Part shown: positions 1 to 5,735 of the stretch, one piece after another
Layout of the letters: each line of letters begins with the position of its first letter
How positions within the stretch are numbered: the first letter of the stretch is position 1
DNA from: Thermoleophilia bacterium
Lineage (GTDB): Bacteria; Actinomycetota; Thermoleophilia; Gaiellales; F1-60-MAGs149
NCBI GenBank assembly: GCA_016462095.1
Contig: JAEMTW010000020.1
Coordinates: 1-16,379 of the forward strand
Length of the DNA: 16,379 nt
Reading direction: 5' to 3'
Notes under the pieces: generated by a model
Databases searched by the model: none
Seen by the model: the letters and a program-made list of their open reading frames with translations, nothing else
Told to the model about the DNA's origin: nothing
Translations under genes and position numbers: made by a program

Positions 1-32
1 AGCGCCTCTTCAATGGCTGCAAAGTCGTGCAT
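1..32 (-). CDS. Start of a probable DUF485-family protein (partial, runs off the left edge)
   Basis: Ten codons are visible, reading MHDFAAIEEA from an ATG at 32. They begin 24 nt after the stop of the LytTR regulator, on the same strand. DUF485 proteins often begin with a D-[FY]-A-A-I-E-type segment. They are small two-helix membrane proteins encoded just before sodium/acetate (ActP-type) symporters, and LytS/LytTR pairs are often found beside such symporters. The assignment is therefore inferred from ten residues plus context. The ATG is preceded by TACGCT and a 7-nt gap, which fits a promoter of its own and a leaderless start. Any other protein with a similar N-terminus remains possible. 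Confidence 0.4.
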   Translation of the reverse strand, partial: MHDFAAIEEA

Positions 33-56
33 TCGTTGCAGCGTAGCCGCCCTCTG

Positions 57-788
57 TCAGCGAAGCCCAAGCGCCGTTCGCAACGCACGCGTCTGACGTC
101 GAGCGACAGCGAGCGTCGTGCCACCTACGTCGGATAGCCGCGCCTGAACTCGACCCTCACCGACCGGCTCAAGCGCCGCAACCTGTGCAAGATTGACGAT
201 CTGAGAACGATGAATCCGCAGAAAGGTAGACGGCAGCTGGTCTTCGAGCGCTCGCAGCGAACGCGTGCAGGCCAAGCGGCGCCCATCGGTCAGTGCAAGT
301 GTCGAGTGGTCCCGATCGGCCTCGGCGTACGCAATCTCGACCGGGTCGATCAGCAGCGTCTCGCCATCTGCGCCCGCGACAGGAATCCGCAGCTCGCCTG
401 CCTCGCCCGGCGCCGACCCCGCTCGAATTGCCGCCACTCGCCGCACGGCCGTGACGAGCCGATCTTGCCGCACCGGCTTGAGGAGGTAGTCGACCGCCTC
501 GACCGAGAAGGCCTGGATCGCGCGGTCGTCGTGCGCAGTGACAAACACGACCGTCGGTCGGTTCGGCAGCGCCGCAAGCTTCTTGGCGGTCTCGATGCCA
601 CCCGCCCCACCTGGCATCGAAATATCAAGAAAGACGACGTCGTAGGCCATGCGCTCGGCAAGGACGAGCGCTTCACGTGCGCTGGCAGCCTCGCCGGCAA
701 CCTCCACACCATCGATGCCACCCAGCAGGTGGCGCAACTCCGAGCGCGCCGGCGTCTCGTCGTCGACAATCAAGGCAAGCAGGGTCAT
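57..788 (-). CDS. LytTR-family DNA-binding response regulator
   Basis: A 243-aa two-domain response regulator. The receiver domain (about residues 4-118) has the acidic pair D9/D10, the phosphoacceptor D55 in VVFLDISMPG, the switch residue T84 and K104 in YLLKP. A LytTR DNA-binding domain follows (about 133-240), with the typical RIHRSQIVNL segment at 191-200. Length is normal for the AlgR/LytR family. Its ATG overlaps the stop of the kinase gene as ATGA (785-788), so the two are translationally coupled. Phosphorylation by the neighbouring LytS-type kinase should drive binding to direct-repeat sites. In characterised systems (LytSR, BtsSR, YpdAB) the target is usually an adjacent membrane-protein or transporter gene, here probably the gene starting at 32. 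Confidence 0.93.
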   Translation of the reverse strand: MTLLALIVDDETPARSELRHLLGGIDGVEVAGEAASAREALVLAERMAYDVVFLDISMPGGAGGIETAKKLAALPNRPTVVFVTAHDDRAIQAFSVEAVDYLLKPVRQDRLVTAVRRVAAIRAGSAPGEAGELRIPVAGADGETLLIDPVEIAYAEADRDHSTLALTDGRRLACTRSLRALEDQLPSTFLRIHRSQIVNLAQVAALEPVGEGRVQARLSDVGGTTLAVARRQTRALRTALGLR

Positions 789-2185
789 GCCGCGTCCTGG
801 TCGACGCTTGGACGCTCGACCGGCACCAGCACGCTGACGTGCGTGCCAAACAGCGGTGAGCTCGCAATCCGCAGTCGCCCGAGCTCGCCGTAGTAGGCCT
901 GAATCCGACGATGCACCGAGGCCAGTCCGAGCCCCGCCGCACCCGAGCCATAGCCCGGCTCGAGCACGTGCTCGGCGTCGGCGCGCGAGATGCCACGGCC
1001 GTTGTCACGGACGATCACACGCAGCCGACCAAAGCGCACATCGGCCCGCACCACCACGCGCAGGGGCTGATCGGTCTTGCCGTGCTTGATTGCGTTCTCG
1101 ACGAGCGGCTGCACGATAAACGGCGGCACCATCACCTCGTTGGCGGCAGCGCTGATGCGTCGCTCGATCACGAGGTCACTGCCAAAGCGCGCCTGCTCGA
1201 GCTCGAGGTAGGCCTCGACGTGCTCCATCTCCTCGGCAAACGTGACAAACGTCGATGGCGATCGGAGCGTCGCACGGCAGTACTCGGCAAAGGTCGTCAC
1301 GAGGCGCCGCGCATCGTCGGGCTGCGTGCGAATAAACGCGGCGATCGTGTTCAGCGCATTGAAGAGAAAGTGCGGCTCGATCTGGGCCTGGATCGCGGCC
1401 AGCTCGGCTGACGCGCTGGCACGAGCATGGACCTCGAGCTCGCCCGCTTCGAGCGCCGTCGAGACGAGACCACACAGCGACTCGACGACAGCGCGCTCGC
1501 GATCGGACACCGAAAGCGCGCCCTCGAAGAAGGCGATCAGCGAACCAACAACGCGGCCACGCACCACGAGCGGGCCGACGACCGCCGAGCGCAATGGACA
1601 CTGCGAGTCGCAGCCATGCTGCCAGCCAACGGGCAATCGAGCCACGCGCGCCTCGGCCATTGCCTGCACCGCACCGGGCGGTGCTGTCGTACCCGCGCCA
1701 TGATGGTCCACGGCCAGTCCGACGTGAGCAAGAACATGCTGTCGATCCGAGATCGCTACCGCGGCATAGCCCAAGCGCTCCTGAGCCTCAGTCGCCAAGA
1801 GCAAGGCGGCTGAGGGCGAGAGTCCATCGTGCAAGACCGGCGTCGTGATCGCCACGACCTCGAGGATCGCACCCGCAGGGCCCGTTCCAAAAACATCGGT
1901 CGGACGCACCGCCGAGCGAATTAGATTGAGCGCCAACACCATCAAGAAGGTCGTGATGGCGATGACCGGGACAATCGCGATCGCCCGCACGTCCCACCGC
2001 GAAAAACCCTCAAGCGCGAGACCGACAATGCCAGCCTGTAGAAGCCCGAGCGCAGCCGCGGCCAGCATCGGTCCGCGAATGTCCGCCCAGTGCCGCCGAC
2101 TCGCGCGCGCCGACGCACCACGACGACTCGAAACCCACGTAAAAGCCGCCTCTCGGCGCGGTTCGTCCTGCTCGGGAATGCTCAC
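785..2185 (-). CDS. LytS-type sensor histidine kinase
   Basis: I take the GTG at 2185, giving 466 aa. The open frame extends to 2398, but that part overlaps the divergent VanW gene and does not look like protein. Two hydrophobic segments (about 38-60 and 66-90) give a membrane anchor. A LytS-like GAF domain follows (about 105-245) with a Cys pair, C192 and C196, in HGCDSQCPLRS. The His_kinase (YehU/LytS) motif is EPHFLFNALNT, with H272 as the likely phosphorylated residue. The ATPase domain has the N-box LVENAIKHG (N364), DNGRG at 394-398 and a GLGL motif near 418. This is the intramembrane-sensing class without a large extracellular domain. The ligand is not readable; pyruvate and similar metabolites are sensed by some relatives. 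The gene is first in a kinase-regulator operon. Confidence 0.92.
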   Translation of the reverse strand: MSIPEQDEPRREAAFTWVSSRRGASARASRRHWADIRGPMLAAAALGLLQAGIVGLALEGFSRWDVRAIAIVPVIAITTFLMVLALNLIRSAVRPTDVFGTGPAGAILEVVAITTPVLHDGLSPSAALLLATEAQERLGYAAVAISDRQHVLAHVGLAVDHHGAGTTAPPGAVQAMAEARVARLPVGWQHGCDSQCPLRSAVVGPLVVRGRVVGSLIAFFEGALSVSDRERAVVESLCGLVSTALEAGELEVHARASASAELAAIQAQIEPHFLFNALNTIAAFIRTQPDDARRLVTTFAEYCRATLRSPSTFVTFAEEMEHVEAYLELEQARFGSDLVIERRISAAANEVMVPPFIVQPLVENAIKHGKTDQPLRVVVRADVRFGRLRVIVRDNGRGISRADAEHVLEPGYGSGAAGLGLASVHRRIQAYYGELGRLRIASSPLFGTHVSVLVPVERPSVDQDAA

Positions 2186-2263
2186 GTAGGTTGATGCTAG
2201 CCGGGTGCTAGTGGGATCGCAGTCAGAAACGGAGACGACCGGTATTATGGGTCGTCGGTACCA
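2186..2263. promoter_or_regulatory. Divergent promoter region, LytS kinase / VanW protein
   Basis: A 78-bp spacer serves two divergent genes. On the plus strand TATTAT (2243-2248) is a good -10 hexamer, placing transcription start near 2255, only about 9 nt before the VanW ATG. The same AT patch reads CATAAT on the minus strand (2249-2244), and a second minus-strand -10 candidate, TAGCAT (2199-2194), lies 8 nt before the kinase GTG. The AT patch sits between the arms of an inverted repeat, GACGACC (2234-2240) and GGTCGTC (2250-2256). TGCTAG is directly repeated at 2195-2200 and 2206-2211. No clear -35 or Shine-Dalgarno sequence is visible for either gene. Confidence 0.45.
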
Positions 2264-4096
2264 ATGGCCAATTCGATCCCTGTCCGCGACCGTCCCCGCC
2301 CGACTCCACGCAAACGGAGGCGACGACGCACCAATGCTCGTCGACGAAAAATTGTCGTGCTCGTGGTGGCTGTACTGGCCGTGTTGACCATCGTGCATGG
2401 ACTCTCATTCCGAGGCGACGTTGCCCCTGGCGTCAGCGTCCATGGCATCGACATCGGAGGCCTCTCGCCCGCCGACGCCAAGGCTCTCCTCCGCGACGAC
2501 CTTTCCCCACAGCTCGACAAGAACGTCATCGTCACGCTCGACACGCAGACCGCGGCCATGAACCCCGCCGAGCTCGACGCACGGATTGACATCAACGAGA
2601 CCGTCGATCGAGCGATGCGCACGGGTCGCCTGCGCTCGCTGCTCTTGCCGTTCGTGTACTCAGCGAGCGTCGAGCCGTCGATCATTACGCCCGTTCAGCC
2701 ACGCGTGCCCGCCAACCTGCGGCTGATTGCCGAGCCGGCTCGGTCCGCGACCGTCAGCATCTCCGAAGGCAAGACAACAATTTCCCCTGCCCGCGATGGC
2801 CAGTCGATCTCGACCCGCGCGATTCTGCTTGCCGCCGCCCAGGCTGCGCTCGCTGGTCAGCGCAAAATCAAGCTGACATCGACAGCCACTAAGCCTGCCA
2901 TCTCGACGGCAGATGCGCGAGCTGCCGCCGCCTCGGCCGAAGCGCTAGCCTCCGCACCCATCGCCCTCAATGCCGATGGCAATCGCGTTGGCGCCCTCTC
3001 AACCGCAACATTGCAGGCTGCCGTGATGGTGCGCAACGAGAACGGTAAGGCAACCGTGGCCTTTAACCCACAGAAACTCGCGCACGCGATCGACGAGGCA
3101 CTCGGCGACCGCATCCGAGAGCCTCAGAACGCGGCCTGGGACACGAACGGTACGCGCGCTTGGGTCGAGCCAGCCAAGGACGGCATCGCGTTCGAGCCGC
3201 GTGCAGCAGCCGACGCTGTCCGCGCTGCAGCCCTTGCCGGTGGCTCCCGTCAGGCCGACATCGAGCTCGTCCGCGTCGCGCCAAAACGGTCTACGCAGGA
3301 GGCCGAGGAGTTCGAGATCACCGAGAAGGTCGCGGGAGCAATTACCGAACTCGGTGACTCCACCTCGAATCGCACTCACAACGTGGCGCTGATGGCGGAG
3401 ATTCTCGACAACCGGCTCGTGATGCCGGGCGAGACATTTTCCTTCAACGATGCGGTTGGCCCACGCTCGCCGGAGCGCGGCTTTCTTGAAGGGTTGGCGA
3501 TCGTCGACGGGCTGATGATTCCATCGATCGGCGGTGGCGTCTGCCAGGTCGCGACGACCCTTTATGACGCCGTCTTCGCGATGGGATTGCAGATTGTCGA
3601 TCGCCGTAATCATGGCTTCTTCATCTCGCAGTACGGCCTCGGTATGGATGCCACCGTGTCCTGGCCAGACCTCGATCTCAAGTTCAACAACAACACGTCC
3701 CACCCGGTTCTGATTCGCGCCACCTCCGATGCCAGCACGATGCTTGTCAACCTCTACTCGGCGCCAAGCGACGGCCGCACGGTCGAAACCAGCGTCGGCG
3801 AGCGCTACGACATTAAACCGCCAGAGAAGCGCTACATGGAAGACCCGTTTGCCCCGGCCAAGCAAGTCATCAAGTACGTCGACGGGCAAGAAGGGTTCGC
3901 CGTCGACGTGACCCGCGATGTGACCCGCGATGGTGAAATCCTCTCACACGACGTCTTCGTCTCGACCTATGCGTCTCAGCCCGCTACGTACATCGTCGGG
4001 CCGGGCGCATTCCCACCCGGCGACAACGTGCTCGAAGCGCCGCCGTACGGCTGGGTAAGCCCCTACGACCCCAACCCGGCCGAGCCCGTCTTCTAG
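2264..4096 (+). CDS. Membrane-anchored VanW-family protein (YoaR-like)
   Basis: A 610-aa protein. A strongly basic N-terminus (R/K-rich, residues 8-29) precedes one membrane helix (about 30-48), so the bulk lies outside the cell. Next comes GVSVHGIDIGGLSPADA (56-72), the usual lead-in to the 'PG_binding_4/YoaR' modules, two of which seem to fill about 75-200 and 215-340. The VanW domain is at about 366-500, with SFNDAVGPRSPERGF and GGGVCQVATTLYDAVF as landmarks. The remaining roughly 100 residues may contain a degenerate G5-like segment. The role of VanW is not established biochemically, but the architecture indicates a cell-wall-associated function. The stop overlaps that of the convergent lacI-type gene. 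No strong ribosome site precedes the ATG, consistent with a very short leader. Confidence 0.9.
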   Translation: MANSIPVRDRPRPTPRKRRRRRTNARRRKIVVLVVAVLAVLTIVHGLSFRGDVAPGVSVHGIDIGGLSPADAKALLRDDLSPQLDKNVIVTLDTQTAAMNPAELDARIDINETVDRAMRTGRLRSLLLPFVYSASVEPSIITPVQPRVPANLRLIAEPARSATVSISEGKTTISPARDGQSISTRAILLAAAQAALAGQRKIKLTSTATKPAISTADARAAAASAEALASAPIALNADGNRVGALSTATLQAAVMVRNENGKATVAFNPQKLAHAIDEALGDRIREPQNAAWDTNGTRAWVEPAKDGIAFEPRAAADAVRAAALAGGSRQADIELVRVAPKRSTQEAEEFEITEKVAGAITELGDSTSNRTHNVALMAEILDNRLVMPGETFSFNDAVGPRSPERGFLEGLAIVDGLMIPSIGGGVCQVATTLYDAVFAMGLQIVDRRNHGFFISQYGLGMDATVSWPDLDLKFNNNTSHPVLIRATSDASTMLVNLYSAPSDGRTVETSVGERYDIKPPEKRYMEDPFAPAKQVIKYVDGQEGFAVDVTRDVTRDGEILSHDVFVSTYASQPATYIVGPGAFPPGDNVLEAPPYGWVSPYDPNPAEPVF

Positions 4097-5097
4097 GCCG
4101 CAGGCCCCGAGGACGCGCGAACGGCAAGCGTCGGCGCAATCACGATGCGGCGCTCGTCCGCCACGCCCGCAAGATGATCGACCAGGAAACCCACCGCACT
4201 GCGTGCGGCACGATCGACGCTCCAGTTGACGCTCGTCAGCGGCGGGTCGACCAGTCGCGAGAGCGGATGATCATCGAAGCCAACGAGCGAGATGTCCTCT
4301 GGCACACGCAGCCCGAGCTCGCGACAGCCATGCAGAACGCCGTAGGCCATCGAGTCGGAAAGGCAGAAGATCGCCGTCGGTCGATCCTCCCGCGCCAGCA
4401 CCTCGAGGGCTAATGGTCGGGAGCCATCGAGCGAGTAGGCGCAGGGCACAAGCTCGCACCGCAGGCCCAAGATCGTGGCCTGCTCGCGCACGGCTCGCTC
4501 CGAAGGGCGATCTGCCGCCGCGCCGACCGCCCACGACAACACCGCGATGTGCTTGTGCCCGAGTGCGTGGAGGTGGCGTAGCACCTCGCCCACCCCGGTT
4601 GTCTGATCGAACGACACCTCACCCACAACCTCGGCACCCGCCAGCTGGCCCGCAACGGTGACGGTTGGTAGGTGCGCAGCGAGCTCGACCCACGACCCGC
4701 CGGCTGGACCAACAGGCGCGACAATCAGGCCATCGACCCGTTGGGCCGCTAGTCGCTGGGCCAACGCAAGCTCTTCGGCGGGATTGCCATCCGCGTCGGC
4801 CAGCAACGTATGGAGGCCGTGGCTGCGCAATTCGCGCTGGATCGCGTGGACGAGCGTCTGCTGCCAGAAGTCGGCAAGGCTGCCGACGAGCAGACCAACC
4901 GTGCCGGTCCGCCCACCACGCAGTGCGCGGGCCACTGGATCTGCGCTGTAGCCGAGCTCGTCGGCCTTGGCTTGGACGCGCTCGATCGTGGCTGCCGACA
5001 TCCGTTCGCCACGCAGTGCATACGACACTGCCGTCACCGATAGGCCTGTCTCCTCGGCAATCTGACGGATCGTTGGTCGCTTTGCGGGAGTCGCCAT
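4093..5097 (-). CDS. LacI-family transcriptional regulator
   Basis: A 334-aa repressor-type protein of normal family length. The N-terminal helix-turn-helix (about residues 8-30, TIRQIAEETGLSVTAVSYAL) continues into the hinge (GYSADPVARALRGGRTGTVGLLV). The periplasmic-binding-protein-like effector domain follows (about 62-330), with typical landmarks PTAIFCLSDSMAYGVL and PEDISLVGFDDHPLSRLVDPPLTSV. The effector is probably a sugar or nucleoside, but no transport or catabolic gene remains next to it, so the ligand cannot be deduced. The ATG at 5097 has TACGCT 7 nt upstream, consistent with a leaderless transcript. A LacI-type operator candidate lies 70 bp upstream, in the promoter of the broken gene on the other strand, so local repression or autoregulation is plausible. 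Confidence 0.93.
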   Translation of the reverse strand: MATPAKRPTIRQIAEETGLSVTAVSYALRGERMSAATIERVQAKADELGYSADPVARALRGGRTGTVGLLVGSLADFWQQTLVHAIQRELRSHGLHTLLADADGNPAEELALAQRLAAQRVDGLIVAPVGPAGGSWVELAAHLPTVTVAGQLAGAEVVGEVSFDQTTGVGEVLRHLHALGHKHIAVLSWAVGAAADRPSERAVREQATILGLRCELVPCAYSLDGSRPLALEVLAREDRPTAIFCLSDSMAYGVLHGCRELGLRVPEDISLVGFDDHPLSRLVDPPLTSVNWSVDRAARSAVGFLVDHLAGVADERRIVIAPTLAVRASSGPAA

Positions 5098-5104
5098 GAA
5101 GGTC

Positions 5105-5122
5105 AGCGTAGCGCCCCCTATA
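5105..5122 (-). promoter_or_regulatory. Candidate -10 elements for the LacI-family gene
   Basis: On the minus strand TACGCT (5110-5105) ends 7 nt before the ATG at 5097. That is the distance expected if transcription starts at the ATG itself. The alternative, TATAGG (5122-5117), would give a leader of about 12 nt; its best -35 is TTGTCT (5147-5142) at a poor 19-bp spacing. No Shine-Dalgarno sequence is visible. Confidence 0.4.
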
Positions 5123-5133
5123 CCGGGTGGGTC

Positions 5134-5162
5134 TTGACACCAGACAATCCCTGCCTCATAGT
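5134..5162 (+). promoter_or_regulatory. Sigma-70-type promoter TTGACA-17-CATAGT
   Basis: TTGACA (5134-5139) is a perfect -35 hexamer. CATAGT (5157-5162), 17 bp downstream, matches four of six bases of the -10 consensus. Transcription would start near 5169 and lead into the small reading frame at 5215. It is the best classical promoter in the window. The -35 also forms half of an inverted repeat, CTTGAC (5133-5138) / GTCAAG (5161-5166). Confidence 0.55.
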
Positions 5163-5166
5163 CAAG

Positions 5167-5178
5167 TGTATCGGTTCA
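5167..5178. promoter_or_regulatory. Candidate LacI-family operator TGTATCGGTTCA
   Basis: The 12-mer fits the symmetric pattern TG-N-A-N-CG-N-T-N-CA with a central CpG, the form common to LacI/CcpA-family operators. It covers the predicted transcription start of the promoter at 5134-5162, where a repressor would act. Four of the six symmetric base pairs match. The regulator itself is encoded 70 bp away on the other strand. The assignment rests on position and symmetry only. Confidence 0.35.
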
Positions 5179-5214
5179 GTTTATCGTTTTATATTTAGTC
5201 GCGAGGAGAGCATT

Positions 5215-5334
5215 TTGAGCACGGAAGACGCCGCAATTAGCACACCGCTGAGCCCCGATGAATGCGTGGCGATTGCCGAGGGAATCGGCGCCTAGCCACA
5301 CATCTGGCAGCCGCTCGTCAACCGCGACGCGTAG
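5215..5334 (+). pseudogene. Broken start of a cysteine-dioxygenase-type cupin gene
   Basis: GAGGAG (5203-5208) is a good ribosome site, and a TTG at 5215 opens a frame of 26 codons ending in TAG at 5293-5295. The peptide ends LSPDECVAIAEGIGA. Reading through the TAG continues PHIWQPLVNRDA before a second TAG (5332-5334). Joined, this matches the N-terminal pattern of actinobacterial cysteine-dioxygenase-like cupins (LTPxEL..IA.G.A..P.LW.PLV..D). The iron-binding cupin core is not seen downstream in any frame; the palindrome cluster begins about 45 bp later. I therefore read it as a gene start that kept its promoter and ribosome site but lost its body. A genuine 26-aa peptide is possible but less likely. 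Family recognition is from memory of the pattern, over a short stretch. Confidence 0.45.
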
Positions 5335-5377
5335 CCTGGCTCCCCCGCGCCTCCGTTTGTACTACTGACTATCTAAG

Positions 5378-5411
5378 GCGACATTCTGGGCCCGGGCCCA
5401 AAGTGTCGCGT
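5378..5411. repeat. Palindromic repeat unit A (GGGCCCGGGCCC core)
   Basis: The 14-mer TGGGCCCGGGCCCA (5387-5400) is a perfect palindrome. Its flanks GCGACATTC and AAGTGTCGC extend the symmetry with two imperfect positions, one of which becomes a G-U pair in RNA. The unit could form a strong hairpin. Its right flank, AAGTGTCGCGTC, resembles that of unit B. Confidence 0.8.
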
Positions 5412-5517
5412 CGGCTTGCGAAGCGCGAGTCTGTTGCCTGCGCACAAGCGCGCGTTTGACACGCCGAATCGCACGTTGCGGCGCGCCCCCGGTTGCGTTC
5501 TGTGTGCTGCTAGCACT

Positions 5518-5546
5518 ATGGCCTGGGTCCAAAATGTCCGCGTCAC
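5518..5546. repeat. Palindromic repeat unit B (diverged copy)
   Basis: ATGGCCTGGGTCCA (5518-5531) aligns without gaps to the 14-base core of unit A, with four differences. Its right flank, AAATGTCCGCGTC, is close to unit A and unit C flanks. The left arm is not conserved, so this copy has lost most of its dyad symmetry. Confidence 0.55.
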
Positions 5547-5668
5547 AATGTTGTATCCCCGGCATCCAAAAGCCAGCCTCGATGCGGGTTTGCGGGCGCG
5601 CGTGATGAACAAGCCACATTCGTGATGAAGGCTGCGCACGGAACCATGCGGGTTGCAGTCACAAAGGC

Positions 5669-5702
5669 GCGGACATGATGGGCCCGGGCCCATCATGTCC
5701 GC
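5669..5702. repeat. Palindromic repeat unit C, perfect 34-bp palindrome
   Basis: The left arm GCGGACATGATGGGCCC (5669-5685) is exactly repeated in reverse complement at 5686-5702, with no spacer. It shares the GGGCCCGGGCCC core and the GACAT/ATGTC outer arms with units A and B. It lies 34 bp beyond the polX stop, so it could also end polX transcription, though there is no T-run. Confidence 0.93.
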
Positions 5703-5735
5703 CTGGCCATCACCTACCGACTCTTCTGAGCCCGT

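Larger units (their letters stand above)
5335..5735. other. Gene-free stretch with palindrome cluster
   Basis: About 400 bp between the broken cupin gene and the end of the convergent polX. The open frames on both strands are short and Arg/Ala-rich, have no recognisable domain, and are not supported by ribosome sites. The content that stands out is the three related palindromic units listed separately, plus a small hairpin, GTGCT (5504-5508) / AGCAC (5512-5516), just before the middle unit. No transposase, tRNA or other RNA gene is recognisable. Confidence 0.6.

Noticed and set aside
2186..2398. N-terminal extension of the sensor kinase up to an ATG at 2398
   Set aside because: It would overlap the start of the divergent VanW gene by 135 bp. 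The added residues show no helix or domain, and a GTG at 2185 sits behind a plausible -10.
5362..5696. Small open frames in the gene-free region as real genes
   Set aside because: They run through the palindromic repeats, lack ribosome sites and conserved-looking segments, and overlap one another on both strands.
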